A stretch of DNA of 64,000 nt from Escarpia spicata (Eukaryota > Annelida > Polychaeta > Sabellida > Siboglinidae). Location of the stretch: the NCBI GenBank assembly GCA_963995525.1, contig OZ023209.1, positions 35,811,179 through 35,875,178 on the forward strand, in the 5' to 3' direction. Of this stretch, positions 1 through 46,496 are shown in pieces. The notes under the pieces were generated by a model. It was not told the origin of the DNA. It worked only from the letters and a program-made list of their open reading frames with translations, and did no database searches. The position numbers were made by a program, and so were the translations under genes. How positions within the stretch are numbered: the first letter of the stretch is position 1; each line of letters starts with the position of its first letter.

Positions 1-381
1 ATCAGTGCAGCGTCCCACTAGCTGCAGTCTGTCATTCCAGACAGTGGGAGGGAATTCACCACCAAACATCTTCACTAACTGCATCTCCTCTGGCCACCAA
101 ACTCCCCCAGCCATTTCATTCGCTTATTACCAGTTTTTTTATCGATCGCTGATGCCACTGACTATTTTGCTTTCATTAACGTGAAATGGCGGTGTGCAGT
201 GTGGTCTGGTGGCATGGCAACTAACAAGTCTTGCCCAGAAGGCGAGCGAACATAAGACTGCCTGTTTGTGTTGTCTTTGCTGGTGGGCAAGCCCTGAAGC
301 AGAATTTTGTACATTTGTGCAATTTCTGCTTGAGAAGTGTTTGAAATCTGTGTACGGGTGGATGGACTTAGTGAATCTGAG
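1..381 (+). other. Possible upstream exon ending at a strong donor (weak)
   Basis: The stretch ends at 381 in CTGAG followed by GTAAGTAGT, a near-consensus 5' splice site, and an open frame runs into it from about 194. I do not recognise the translated product. The region could be a 5' UTR exon of the TMCC gene whose coding start lies downstream, because the exon at 7203 begins after a convincing 3' splice site and so needs an upstream partner. It could equally be chance. No promoter motif was identified with confidence. Confidence 0.2.
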
Positions 382-1069
382 GTAAGTAGTGCATAATGAT
401 AGATGGATCAAATGTGATTGAAACGTGAACGAAACCAGTTTTTAACAATTGATCATAGTTATGATAGTATGCATTTATGAATAGTGAAACTAACTTACAT
501 AATTATTTCATTTAAGAATCTGCTATAGTGTTTAGCCTAAAAGGGACTTTGAAGTGTACAGGACTCCAAAAGAACATTTTGTGAGTTTTTCAGTGTGTCC
601 ATACTTTCAGCCCAAGTCCTGTCAGTTTTTGCTCTGTATGTCTTCTACAATTGACATAGTACTGATTTACATAAATCGATGTCAAACATCTTCGAATGTG
701 CACATGAGCCAAAGGGCTTTCTTTCATGTATGCATTCACACTGTCGACTCCATGGCGTTCACAACTAGCACCTACTCCACGGCGTTCATAGCTAGCACCT
801 ACTCAAAATGTTTTTGTGTATCGTAAAATTTACAGAATTAATCATTTTTGTACCCCATGTTTTCAGACACCTCCAAGAAATAAGTTTTCTTTGTTTCTAT
901 GTAGTCGAACACCAATTATTATTGATCTTTTATTAAGTATAACTTCTTACAAATGGTGTTATTAATAGCATGGATAGTCAAATGAGATACATTAGAATGT
1001 GTTCATGTTTGTAAATATTTTGACAGCTTTTCTGAGAATTATTTTTGGAAAGGTGAAAATGTAATACTA
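382..1069. other. Non-coding stretch, nothing recognised
   Basis: AT-rich sequence with short unremarkable open frames only. A two-copy repeat of about 27 bp (GGCGTTCA..AGCACCTAC) is visible near 745-800. No gene, RNA or transposon feature was recognised. Confidence 0.5.
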
Positions 1070-3749
1070 CCAAATACATATTGTCATTACGCTACCAAAT
1101 ACATATTGTCATTACGCTACCAAATACATATTGTCATTACGCTACCAAATACATATTGTCACTATGCTACCAAATACATATTGTCACTACGCTACCAAAT
1201 ACATATTGTCATTACGCTACCAAATACATATTGTCATTACGCTACCAAATACATTTTGTCATTGCGCTACCAAATACATTTTGTCATTGCGCTACCAAAT
1301 ACATTTTGTCATTACGCTACCAAATACATTTTGTCATTGCGCTACCAAATACATATTGTCATTACGCTACCAAATACACCAAAGACATATTGTCATTACG
1401 CTACCAAATACATATTGTCATTACGCTACCAAATACATTTTGTCATTGCGCTACCAAATACATATTGTCATTACGCTACCAAATACATATTGTCATTACG
1501 CTACCAAATACATTTTGTCATTACCCTACCAAATACGTATTGTCATTACGGTACCAAATACATGTTGTCATTGCGCTACCAAATACATATTGTCATTACG
1601 CTACCAAATACACCAAAGACATATTGTCATTACGCTACCAAATACATATTGTCATTACGCTACCAAATACATATTGTCATTATGCTACCAATACATATTG
1701 TCATTACGTTACCAAATACATATTGTTATTACGTTACCAAATACATAGTGTCATTACGCTACCACATACATATTGTCATTACGCTACCAAATACACCAAA
1801 GACATTGTCATTACGCTACCAAATACATATTGTCATTATGCTACCAAATACATATTGTCATTACGCTACCAAATACATATTGTCATTATGCTACCAAATA
1901 CATATTGTCATTACGTTGCCAAATACATATTGTCATTATGCTACCAAATACATATCGTCATTGCGCTACCAAATACATATCATCATTGCGCTAACAAATA
2001 CATATCGTCATTATGCTACCAAATACATATTGTCATTATGCTACCAAATACATATTGTCATTACACTACCAAATACATATTGTCATTACGCTACCAAATA
2101 CATATTGTCATTATGCTACCAAATACATATTGTTATTACATTACCAAATACATAGTGTCATTATGCTACCAAATACATATTGTCATTACGCTACAAAATA
2201 AACCAAAGACATTGTCATTACGCTACCAAATACATATTGTCATTACGTTACCAAATACACATCGTCATTACGCTACCAAATACATATCGTCATTACGCTA
2301 CTAAATACATATTGTCATTACGCTACTAAATACATATTGTCATTATGCTACCAAATACATATTGTCATTACACTACCAAATACATATTGTCATTACACTA
2401 CCAAATACATATTGTCATTACGCTACCAAATACATATTGTCATTACGCAACCAAATACATATTGTCATTACGCTACCAAATAAATTTTTTCATTACCCTA
2501 CCAAATACGTATTGTCATTACGGTACCAAATACATGTTGTCACTGCGCTACCAAATACATATTGTCATTACTCTACCAAATACACCAAAGACATATTGTC
2601 ATTACGCTACCAAATACATATTGTCATTACGCTACCAAATACATATTGTCATTATGCTACCAAATACATATTGTCATTACGTTACCAAATACATATTGTT
2701 ATTACGTTACCAAATACATAGTGTCATTACGCTACCAAATACACCAAAGACATTGTCATTACGCTACCAAATACATATTGTCATTATGCTACCAAATACA
2801 TATTGTCATTACGCTACCAAATACATATTGTCATTATGCTACCAAATACATATTGTCATTACGTTGCCAAATACATATTGTCATTATGCTACCAAATACA
2901 TATCGTCATTGCGCTACCAAATACATATCGTCATTGCGCTACCAAATACATATCGTCATTATGCTACCAAATACATATTGTCATTACGCTACCAAATACA
3001 TATTGTCATTACGCTACCAAATACATATTGTCATTACGCTACCAAATACATATTGTCATTACGCTACCAAATACATATTGTCATTATGCTACCAAATACA
3101 TATTGTTATTACATTACCAAATACATAGTGTCATTATGCTACCAAATACATATTGTCATTACGCTACAAAATAAACCAAAGACATTTTCATTACGCTACC
3201 AAATACATATTGTCATTACGTTACCAAATACACATCGTCATTACGCTACCAAATACATATCGTCATTACGCTACTAAATACATATTGTCATTACGCTACT
3301 AAATACATATTGTCATTATGCTACCAAATACATATTGTCATTACACTACCAAATACATATTGTCATTATGCTACCAAATACATATTGTCATTACGCTACC
3401 AAATACATATTGTCATTACGCAACCAAATACATATTGTCATTACGCTACCAAATACACCAAAGACATTGTCATTACGCTACCAAATACATATCGCCATTA
3501 TGCTACTTAATACATATTGTCATTACGCTACTAAATACATATTGTCATTACGCTACTAAATACATATTGTCATTATGCTTCTAAATACATATTGTCATTA
3601 CACTACCAAATACATATTGTCATTATGCTACCAAATACATATTGTCATTACGCTGCTAAACACATATTGTCACTAGGCTACTAAACACATTGTCACTATG
3701 CTGCTAAACACATATTGTCACCACGCTGCTAAATACATATTGTCACTAC
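1070..3749. repeat. 25-bp minisatellite, about 107 copies
   Basis: Head-to-tail units of 25 bp built around CCAAATACATATTGTCATTA plus CGCTA. Variants CGTTA, TGCTA and TTGCG recur, and occasional units carry a CACCAAAGA insertion. Because 25 is not a multiple of 3 and the unit has no stop in any plus frame, all three forward frames stay open for hundreds of codons. These frames are a by-product and not genes. Blocks of the same variant order recur about 950-975 bp apart, for example the ACCCTACC/GTATTG variant near 1510 and 2490 and the AAAATAAACC variant near 2196 and 3171. This indicates a higher-order unit of about 38-39 monomers. The last units (3640-3749) are more diverged, as at array edges. 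Confidence 0.97.
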
Positions 3750-5386
3750 CTAAGGCAACATTATTTTGATCAGTGCTCACCCTTATTTTGGATGGTTATT
3801 TAAACTCTATGTATATTAACATGGATTTATATAGGTAGGTCTGTGACTATTTTATTGGGGACTAAAATCATAGTTTACAAGTTTTTCAAACAGTACCACA
3901 TATTTTATTAATGAAATGCTTATCCATCTCCCAATATATAAACATCAGTAACTCTAAATATTTCTCCTAGGGTTATGCTGCCAAATTGTCAATGATCTAT
4001 CTTTTTTTTCTGCACACGCATGCATAAACACGCACGCAAGCACACACATGCATACACATGCACGCATACACATGCACGCATGCACATGTCCAGACAAAAG
4101 GATCCCACCGAAAGTGGTCAAACAAGACAAAGTGACACTGAGTGACTGACAACATTCTATTGACACCGGGATGGAAGCACCAGACGTTCCACTTGAGTCA
4201 CACAGCTAGGTTTGAGTAGATTTGTATGTGCAACACTAGGGCAGGATAGTGACACAGCAGTCACACTCACAGTTTGGTGTGCATTTCCCCTGGGCCAGAT
4301 TGGCCGCAGTACATAAAAAACAGAATGGTGACTGGGTGACATGGCTGGGGCTTATCAGTCGAGGAACAGAGCTGTGGTTTTGCAGGTCTTCTCTGTTCGA
4401 CATAAATAGGTGAGGTCTGAAGGTGAGGTCATTTGGCAGAGCTGGCACTTGCCTCGCAGCTACAGTCAGGAGTTGTTACTGGGCACCATCTTGTGAAGGT
4501 ACTATGTATACTTCTCGATTTATTAGAATTTATATATTCATTGTCCTTTAAACAATGCATTTTGAAGGTATCACCATCATTGGTGGTCTCCTCATTTTTT
4601 AGGATGACATCCCATCTTCTGTTTTTTAGTGTGTGTTTCATTATTGTCTGGGTCCATTGGCTTGCTCGTATAAAACCAGTCCAATACGGGTGGCAATGAT
4701 TCTCCCAGTGTCGACATGTGAACATTGCCAGCTGGTGTCCTGTTGGGGCAGCTGGTGTGCTAGTGAAGGTATACAGCCTGCCAAATTGTGTTTAATAAGC
4801 CCTTTTCACAATGAATTATTCTATTTGCCTCTCGTAAAAACAGCAAAACACATGGTGTGTGCAATAATGCCGTCTAATACATAGTTTCACAAATACCATT
4901 CGAGTAATTTCACAAAAAGGAAATAATTTGTTTATGACAGCATACCTCTTTTGATGAACAATAATTTTCCATAGCAGCCATGTTGATTTTAATTGATAGG
5001 TGCTGATTTTTATAAGCTAGAAATATCTGAACGTTGGACACAACAAATGGTGTAGACTTTTGTTTATATCATACAGGCATTGTACCTTTAAATGTAATGT
5101 TCACTGATATTCACTGGTGAACAGCTAGTTGCGGTTTTTTAAATAAAATAAAGTGCCCCAATTCTCAGAATGTTCTTATCTCTATGTACATAAAATTAAC
5201 AATGCTCTGTTTCTGATTTGGTTGGCAGGGTTTTATTGCAGGAGTATATTTGCCAGTGAAGGTATTAAATTATATAATATGGGAACTTGATACACTGCCA
5301 TGTAAATCATTTGATAACAAAGTGACATTTCATCTCCAAAGCAGATCAGAGGTGAACATTTATTGGTATCTTATTTTCAAGCAGCA
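3750..5386. other. Non-coding stretch with a short purine-pyrimidine microsatellite
   Basis: No gene recognised. Positions about 4014-4092 hold an interrupted CACGCATG/CACATGCA microsatellite of alternating purine and pyrimidine. The remaining open frames are short and have no recognisable family features. Confidence 0.5.
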
Positions 5387-5472
5387 ATTTCTACATAATG
5401 TCATTACATTTCTACATAATGTCATCGCATTTCTACACAATGTCATTGCATTTCTACATAATGTCATTGCAT
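5387..5472. repeat. 21-bp tandem repeat, 4 copies
   Basis: Four near-identical head-to-tail copies of ATTTCTACATAATGTCATTG plus one base. The core AATGTCATT resembles the ATTGTCATT core of the 25-bp array upstream, which may be coincidence. Confidence 0.9.
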
Positions 5473-7202
5473 CACGAAATGAAATATGAAAATTGTCAAC
5501 TTTCCTTGCTCTTTCAAAAACCATATCACAGACAGGTCCTGTGGGTTGGAACATGAAAGATTTAATATATATCTCAGCGCAGTGATAGGCTTTGGCAAGT
5601 TACCAGTTGTAATGACCAAAATCATTTGGTTTTACCATTTAAAATTTTAAACAAATGTAAACAGTTTATTAAACCAATTGCCAATATAGGGCGTGTAAGT
5701 CTCGCGTCTTGTTTTTGATTTGGAGTTATCTGGTGACATCGACTGCTTAAATAATGGGGATGTTTTGTTTTTGGTTGTAATCATCAGAGTTTTTCCAAAT
5801 CGTGTTCTTTTTCCAGTTTCCGACAGATGATCACAAGTTGAAGCAGTGGGAAAAACGTTGCCATTAAGAATGTTCGTTATAATCGTGCACCTTAATCAAA
5901 TTGTTATCACGATTAGATGAGTCATGGTGGCAAATTTTTTGACAATGACAACTACACATTCTTTCGTCCAGTACGACATGGTATTTCGGTGATTTGTGAT
6001 GTGTGCATTTAGGCACCTTTTCAGATATAAATGTTTACTGAACTGTTTTGAAATAATAATTTATAACATTTTAACATTCAAGGTTTTTATGACAAGTGAT
6101 AATCCGTTGTATATCGTTTTAACTCCCATTTCGTACATAATTGTTAATCATGTTATGTAATCCATATGTTATATTTCATATTTAAATTTGTACTGGTTCT
6201 TGTTACATTAACTAAATATTATTATTTATTTCATTTAGACGAACAAAAATTCGGGATCAAAAAAAATGTCAGTATATGACCGCTGTTGACTGCTGCCTGG
6301 CTCTTTCTCTGCATTTTTAATATCCCTGATGTATAATCCATATAAAACTGAAGTGACAATGCCATAACACATGTCGCCAGTCGGCTCCACTCGCACGGAA
6401 TCTCGCCATGTATCGTAACACACTTACAGGCATTACTATTTAAACCGTTTATATATAAAATATTTGGACATTGAAAAACCTGATTCATGTTGGATGAAAA
6501 CAGGTGAGGAGGCAGCTTCAAGCAATCTCTGACAATGGCAATGAATAAAACTGAAAGATGACGACACAATAGACAAGACTGATTGCTTGTAGTGTCTTGT
6601 TGTGCCTGTGATTCAGTGCAATGCACGTCGGTGTGATGCAATTACCACCAAGACATGGCTGGGCATCCGGGGAGCATGCATTGTGTGGTTATTGTGAAGT
6701 TTCTTTGTTCCTGCTGTAGTCAATGCACTCTCATCTTTCTTCCTGTAAGCAGACTACAGCCCCTAGGGTGGGAGTCAAATCCCCATGGCAGGAATCAGGT
6801 GCAGAGATGTACGATGCCAACGTGTCAACACATGTAATAAGCGGTAGATTTTCATTGATGTCTGTTTTTCCTCTTCCAGGTGCTCATATATTTCTAGTAA
6901 TAATTAAACAGAACATTTCAGTTTGAGTAAATTAGTAATGTTTTCACTTTCACAAAATGGGGTGACCATATTAATGGGACTAATTTAATACTGTACTGTT
7001 ACAAAAATACTGTTCTATGAGACTGTTGTAGGGTGACCTTAATTGTGAGGTGGCTGTATTAGCAAGATGACCATGAAATGAGGTTTAACTGTGTGTTAAG
7101 TGCTGCCGACTGTTGCCAGTAGTTGCACTCTTCCTCATTGTTATTTCCCTGTCCCAAATATGCCACTAGTGTGACTGATCCCAGAATGCATTGTTGTTTC
7201 AG
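5473..7202. other. Non-coding stretch with a dispersed-repeat fragment
   Basis: No gene recognised. About 6955-7095 contains phrases on the theme GTGACCATATTA and AGCAAGATGACCAT followed by AGGTTTAACTGTG. Similar phrases occur at 11978-12108 and 31353-31437, so this looks like part of an interspersed repeat family. The stretch ends in a pyrimidine-rich TTGTTGTTTCAG that serves as the acceptor of the exon at 7203. Confidence 0.45.
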
Positions 7203-39514
<32,312 letters not shown>

Positions 39515-40056
39515 TGACACGTGCGCACAGGTGGAGTCACAACGACACTTCGTGTTTGCATAGTGTTGGCAGTGGTGCAGAAGTTGTCGCCATTTAACGT
39601 AGCAGTGACACGTCAGCCATGTGTCATCATTTAATGTACTGGTGATGCATTGGATGCATGACATCATTTAACATAGCGGTGACGCGTCGGATACATGACA
39701 TCATTTAGCGGTGAGCGTCGGCTGCGTGACATCATTTAACGTAGCGGTGACAGCTGCATATGGTCATTTAACGTAGTGGTAATGCGTCGTCTGCGTGATG
39801 TCATTTAATGTAGTGGTGACGCGTCATCTGCATGACTTCATTTAATGTAGTGGTGACGCGTTGGCTGCAGGGGACATGTCGGCTGCTCTCCAGTGGTGCA
39901 CTCAGACATGGAGAGTGTGACGCTGCTGTGGAAACATTTCGGATTTTGTTGATTCTCTCTCAGTACGGTGTGGCCACATCAGCTCAGAGTCAATCAAGTG
40001 TACAGTGTTACAATCTGGTGGCAGTGGTTTGGTTGTCGCTACGTTTTGCAATAAAA
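39515..40056 (+). other. TMCC 3' UTR with minisatellite and poly(A) signal
   Basis: About 39585-39885 contains 7-8 degenerate copies of a roughly 37-bp unit with CATTTAACGTAGCGGTGACG and CGTCGGCTGCGTGACAT. AATAAA lies at 40050-40055, which would give a UTR of about 550 bases. Later AATAAA motifs exist near 42025 and 42573, so longer UTRs are possible. Confidence 0.55.
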
Positions 40057-42699
40057 CCTGACCTCAGTGGTGCCACGCAGCGAGTTCAAATGATGGTTAC
40101 GTGATTGGCAAATGAAGTGCCACACCATATTTTCAGGTGATGGATGGTGGTTTGAACTAATACTAAACGCTAGATGTTTTATGAGTTTGCCAGCTTATGA
40201 TGCGACCCCCTAAGCTGCAGTCTGTAACATCTACATTAGATGTGGTCAGGACAAGCATGTGGATAACAACGTGTACATATTTTATGTGCGAATTCCCACA
40301 GATGACTTTGACATTGTGCCAACATGCAACGTTGTCAGTTGCATAAGACTGCAAGACTGTTATTTTTGAAGTTGCACCAATCTGTGATGTCAGCAATCTG
40401 ATTTTGCTCTAGTTTAATATTGTACCATGGTGCTGTTGGTTTTACGTTGCATCAAACTGTGATGTCACAGTATGATATTGCACCAAGTTTGTCCTAAACT
40501 GTTGCTGTTAGTTTTAAGTTGCGCCAAGTTGCAGTGTTAGAAATAAGCAACATCATCTGATTTGCCAAATATGTGCGTGGTTCGTTTTCTCCACAAAAAT
40601 ATTTTACATGCAATTTGATTGTTCTAGAAACAAATAATTGAGGGATATCTTCTGTGTGACTGAAGACACTTTTGTAGATTTTGTTTTGGTAAACACATAA
40701 AAAAGTAGGAGTAGTTTCGGTTAGTGTCAAATATGTTGAAAAGAAACTACGAGTATGGTTGCCAGTTTCAATGTATACTGGTCGGAAGCAATTCTGCTGC
40801 ACATAATATAAAATATTGTTTTAAAAAAAACCTGGACAAACTCTTGCACAAGGATCCATATTATAAATATCTAACAATTATTTCTTACATTTTATGCAAA
40901 CCAATTGTTGAAGAAGTTGTTTTGAATGAAGTACTTTTGATTATTGAACAACGAAAACCATTTCGCAAAAAGATGCTGGTGCCATCAACTTTGTTGTCTG
41001 TGGAAAGGCCATGTAAATAACATCTGATAAATGCAGGGTCAGTTGTTACTTGTATGTCTGTCATAGAAATCTTCCACGTTCTATTGTTCATCACATATAT
41101 TTTACCAACCTGATCATTCATAGTTTAATTGAACAAAACATCACTATCTCGGCTATTTCCACTAGCGTTTTCATGACCACAGGGAAGTTGCATCCCTAGA
41201 GCAAGATACAGCGATATGTTAATAACAGATTTTCGGCATGCAATGGAATGTAACTGAATCGGTTATGAGAGTATCCATGATGGTAGTAATTTGGCTGTAG
41301 TTGCATCGTGTGCATTCATGCAACGTTGCCACATCCTTGTAGTGTGTGGTGTTCTGTGGACATATTAAGGATATCATTTCCCAGTCTCTGTATGTTCCAG
41401 TGCACACGCAGGTTTCTGTATATTTTATAAAGAGCTGTTACAAATATGGACATGGAAATTTATTATATTATCGTATTGTATGCTGGACAGGTCTACAGCT
41501 GCACGAGTAGAGTGGAACTTTGAAAATATGACCACGTTTGGGACATGTCAAAAAGTGTCTTAATTCTTAGGAGGTTCTTGTTCTGAATTGTCTGTCCGGT
41601 GGATAAATATCAGTATCTGTCGGTTTAGGGACTGTGAAGTATTGGATGCATATATGAGATGTTCATAATATTTTGGTGGTCATTAGGTGGAGCTAAATTA
41701 TGCAAGGTTTTGGCAGCAGACCTGCACTATTGTGGCTTGTCAAACTTAACTCATTTTCAAACTTCGTTGTACAAAACAGCCAAGTTTTTGAAAACTGTAA
41801 AAATATATATTTAATTTGGCACAAAGTTGTAAAATATCCAGTAAGTCACTGTTCGCTTATGTCACAATCAAAATCATGCATGAGACCTCCATCAAGTTTT
41901 GCCTTGCCAACCATTTTCACAATTTTTATAAGTAATATATATGTGTATTATATTACTTTGATGGCATCTGTTAGATGAATCTTTCTTGTTTACAGTTCAT
42001 ATTTTGCTGTATATTTTTGTCATAAATAAAAACATCTGCGGCCATAATATCAACAAAATACCCGATGGAATGTGTGAACACTCCACGTGTTTGACGTCCT
42101 TTTTATGGCATCACAGACCTTATTGCTAGGGAACAAGCCATGTGATGGAATGGTCGCTTCTTCCCAAGCTCAGGGTGTCACCATTCATAAATCTTAGAAG
42201 TAAATTGCCGTGAAATGCAAAAAACCACTACATAAGTAAGTACACTTGAACATTTTAAAGTCATCCCAGTTGACTTGAACTGCACAGTAATGTTATTGTA
42301 AATGCTTATTTGATGATGCTTTGCAGGGTAGCAGGGGTGGAGAGTGAATGCTCTGATTGGAGATCAAAGGGCACTGGATGCTAAGATCTGTGATAAAATC
42401 AGCAGCAGTCATTTTATACCAAAGGCGAAGTCATTGCACTACGTACCAGCACAGGGTCAGGTGTTTCATACCGATGGTGCACATCAGTTTCTTGACATTA
42501 TCATTGCTATTTATAATAATGTGGTAGGAAATTGCATGTTGAATTGTTACAATTCGTGAGTACAGTTAAACAGAAATAAATGTACATTTTAATTTCTCTT
42601 CGACTCTGTGGTTTTTTCTCAGATCATAATAATACTGAATGTATAACTTGTAAATGAATGTTTAATTTCTAAACGCAAACACACATGTATAATGTATAA
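40057..42699. other. Intergenic, no gene recognised; second copy of a dispersed repeat
   Basis: AT-rich sequence downstream of TMCC. Open frames up to about 100 codons show no family features. About 42030-42165 is the second copy of the repeat at 35660-35800. Confidence 0.5.
42030..42165. repeat. Uncharacterised dispersed repeat, copy 2
   Basis: Same word order as the copy at 35660-35800 (TCAACAAAATA, CGATGGAATG, CCACGTGTT, ATGGC, ACAAGCCATGTGATGGA). Orientation is the same as copy 1. Confidence 0.7.
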
Positions 42700-43404
42700 C
42701 AGTGATCTTGGCTTTTCGCGATCTCGGCCCGAGTGATCTCGGCCTGTTTCGGCGAAGTCGGTCAGTGACCTCGGCCTGTGTGGCTGTGAACTCGGCCTGT
42801 ATTGCCAGTGATCTCGGCCTGTTTGGGGGAGTGTTGCTGACCAAAAACGATAGCAATATGTGTGCGGCAGCGAATTCGGCCTGTGCGGTAGTGAACTAGG
42901 GCAGTATAGCCAGTGATCTTGGCCTGTTTGGGTGATGTTAGCCAGCGTTTTTTTTTATTATGATAACTGCTACATAATGTCCAATATTGCATGGTTGATA
43001 TGCCTTGTTTTTGACAGCGATCTGTTTTTTGTCGGGTTATTTATGTGCGGCAGCGAACTCGGTCTATATAGCCAATGGCCGCAGCGGTTGCTGTTTAAGT
43101 GATGTTAGCCAGATATTTGTTGTGTGTATAGTGATGTATAATTTAGTTTTGTTTAGTTATTTATGTATGCAATTCGACATTATCATTCTGCATGATGTGT
43201 ATTTTAGTTCCATCTTTTCTTGGTCTTGTCACCCATAACATGCTATTTGTTGGCACTTTTTGGAGTGTAACATAAATAAATGTAATTTTCGTTATTCGTG
43301 TGCATAAAGTGTATATACATACACTGTATATATGCATCGGAACTGAGGGCTCAGTTGGAGTTTTTGGTGAGCCTCGATCAATGGGAGGCATAGTTTAAAG
43401 GTTT

Positions 43405-44566
43405 TGGTGAGCTACATTCACCAAACCTATTGGAGATATTGTTGCTAAACACGGCATGGACCATCACTGTTATGACTTATGCTGACGACATTCAAATCTA
43501 CCTCACGGTTGAACGAGATGAATCAACTGTGGCGGCACTGGCTAAGGTGGAACTGTGTGTTGCGGAAGTGGCTGCATGGTTGACTAAAAACCAGTTAAAA
43601 CTTAACACAGAGAAATCGAAGGCGATCGGTTTTTTCCAGCGAAGAAATACGACTGTCTGCCTGCCAATGACGTATACATCACAGTAGCCGGCCATCGAAT
43701 TCAACCATCATCGTGCGTGCGCAGTTTGGGTGTGCTATCTGATAGCAACCTGAAAATGGAACAGTAGATTGCCAACACTGAAAAGTTGCTACTATCATAT
43801 TAGAAACATTGGGCGAATTCGGCCACATCTGACGGAAGAATCATGCAAGACACTTGTTCACGCACTAGTGACATCCCGTTTAGATTATGGGAATGCACTT
43901 CTTTATGGTCTCCCACACACGGTGATGCAACGTCTACAAAGGATGCAGCACTGTGCTGCTCGCCTAATTACTCGCACGAGGAAATACGAACACATCACGC
44001 CCGTGTTGCAGTGTTTACACTGGCTACCCGTTCATTCGAGACCGACCTACAAAGTGCTGCTGTTTACGTATTGAGCCTCGCCTTTTGTTCGTACTGGCCT
44101 TACAAACTGTTACTCGTGGTGATCACCGTTTCGCGGTTTGCTCGGCGATTCTATGGAACAATTTGCATCCTACGCTCAGGACAGCAACATCACTACAAGT
44201 GTTTAAAACATTTTTGAAGACTCACCTTTTTAAACAAGCGTTTTTATGATTCTCCGACGAAGACATTTTATGTGCTTTCTTTTGATAAATATATTTTTAT
44301 TTTAATAGTTTCGTAGCATATGTATGGTTATTCTTCTTGTATAAATGAATGCATTTAAAGTAGTTTTTAAGAATGCCTTAATATTTTTATTTATTTAAAA
44401 GTTTTTTAATTATCTCTTTTTAAAATTGTTTTCTTGGTAAGTAATGTTATATTTTTTACATATTTCTTTCTTTTTATGTAAAATACTACTATATACGTGT
44501 GCATGTAAAGCGCCGGAGAGCAATTTTAATTGATCGGGCGCCACATAAGTACTTTTATTATTTATA
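43405..44566 (+). mobile_element. CR1/L2-like non-LTR retrotransposon, 5'-truncated
   Basis: The plus-strand RT fragment starts around YADDIQIYLTVERDES and continues with WLTKNQLKLNTEKSKAIGFF (frame 43430-43687). After a frameshift and stops it resumes in 43769-44074 with YYHIRNIGRIRPHL, SRLDYGNALLYGLP, MQHCAARLITRTRKYEHITP and LQCLHWLPVHSR, the standard C-terminal words of CR1/L2/Rex-type elements. The 3' UTR ends in a GCGCCGG...GGGCGCC stem (about 44510-44542), then ACATAAGTACTTTTATTATT. Inactive. Confidence 0.88.
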
Positions 44567-46496
44567 GCTTCAGCTCTCCAATATTAAAAACGTTCCGACG
44601 CCTATCGTGTGGCACAATGTTCCGACTAGGATTCGGGGCTAGTTTGCAGAAGACACAAGGCATAATGAAGAAAGTTCGTATTTTATTAAACAACAATTCC
44701 CTATGACACAATGCAAACATTTTGTGACGTAACAAAAATGTTGTGATGTAACAATGACAACGATCACGATACCTATTTAATCCAGAGTACAATCTAAAAT
44801 ATGAATGTGTGAGTGGGTGCGTGCGTGCGTGCGTTGAAGCGTCGTCAGTTGAGCTGCTGTCTTGCTGGTGCGTTATAGGACTGTGGTACTCAGTGCATCA
44901 CCGGGCCATGCAGTCTGGTAAATGTCTTAAGCAGCTGCATTGCTGTCTTATCCCCAGCTTTGTGCAAGTCCCATTGTAATTATTGTTTTTCTGATTGATC
45001 CAGTTGTCCAATCCCCAGCAACCCGTCTCGTAGCCCATTCGATCTGACCAATCATCTTTATAGACCACGTGGACCCCTATCTCGGCCCTTTTGAATAGGC
45101 CTTAAACAGATTAGTGAATTACATAAACACCCACCAGGGCGTTTGATTTAATATTATTTGTTATAAACTCGCAGAACCTTTGCCACTTGTTTACTCACTT
45201 TCATATTCAGTGTGACAGCTTGAGTATTTCCCACCAGATGTGTTTTGCCCCACTAGTACATGATCATTTTGCCCCACACTTCAAACAATTACATCAATAT
45301 TACTTTATCTTATTGCATGCGTCCGCAACATTCACAACATGTGACCCCTTTCATACGATCTGTACGAATAGGGAACTGTCAACAATTGTTTGCAACTCGT
45401 AAGAGTACTAATGTAACAATGTGTTATCTTATATTAGCAAGTTTAAATTTGTTAGTTAAAGTTTCTTGTTGGCAGATAATGCAGCTTCCGTATCATGGAC
45501 AAGTGTCCTACGCACAACGTTCTATACAACTCAGTTATATAGATTAATTATTTGTTGTTCTATATGTCCGAGCATATCGACGTCAGTTTTGCATTTTCGG
45601 AATTCAACTGGTATAGGTTAGCTATTGGCCCATTGTGGTGGTCTTTGGTTTTAGAGGTCTTTTTTACTTTCACCCGGGATCGGTGGGGTGGGGATAGTGT
45701 GTGCAAATGTGCAGTTAAATAAAAAAAATTGCTAAATGTGCACATCATAGGGCAATTTAATTCGGTGGTATATTTCTTGCAGTTCGTAATGTACGCTGAC
45801 CTGAAAACAATTTGACGCGCAAGATCCGCTCAGTTCCATCCATTCATAGCATTGGTGGCATTGCAAGAAACGGAGTACGCCCCACGGATTTCTTTTGTAG
45901 GTACTCGCCAACATCAAAGGGAGGCATTTCTCAATACTACATATGTGCAGTGCATTGGTTAAATTAATGCATTTTATACAATGGGTTGCTGTGAATAACA
46001 AACTCAACTCCCTATTCACAACAGTGGTCGCAATGATTTGGGCTGTTATGCTCATGAAAACATTGTATAGAACAAAGACTGAGCAGTTGGCTTTGTTGTG
46101 TTCTCAAGCAACTGCCAGTTATTACCATATCTCGGTATTTTGAATTTACTATATGTTAGCATGTGTTTTGGAATGGTAACGTCACATTGGCAGTGTTAAC
46201 ACAACTCTATTAATAAATCTAGTCCCATAAAATATACTTATCAGATAATCTTTTTGTGTTATACACTTTTTTCTGAGGGGATAAATTTATGTGTTCCTTT
46301 AATTTTATACTTTCTGTACTATAACTCCTACATTTGAGGATTATACATCTGTGTGAAGTTGTACATTCGTATTGCTTGAAACGTTACGCCTGCGCACTTG
46401 TAGTTTGAATGTTCATTGTGTTGATTTAAAATTATAATGTCTTGTAATAGTTCAGCAGTTTTGTGTGTATGTTATATTCGTGCTTGGAATTCACTA
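44567..46496. other. Interior of the inverted-repeat element, nothing recognised
   Basis: No transposase or host gene recognised. A short GTGC(GTGC)n run lies near 44815-44836. Open frames of up to 107 codons have no domain signatures. Confidence 0.4.

Noticed and set aside
1081..3277. Long open frames of 310-407 codons
   Set aside because: All three forward frames are open because the 25-bp unit has no stop codon in any frame. The encoded words simply cycle.
40724..41020. 98-codon plus-strand frame downstream of TMCC
   Set aside because: AT-rich, with no recognisable features, and overlapped by antisense open frames. Not reported as a gene.
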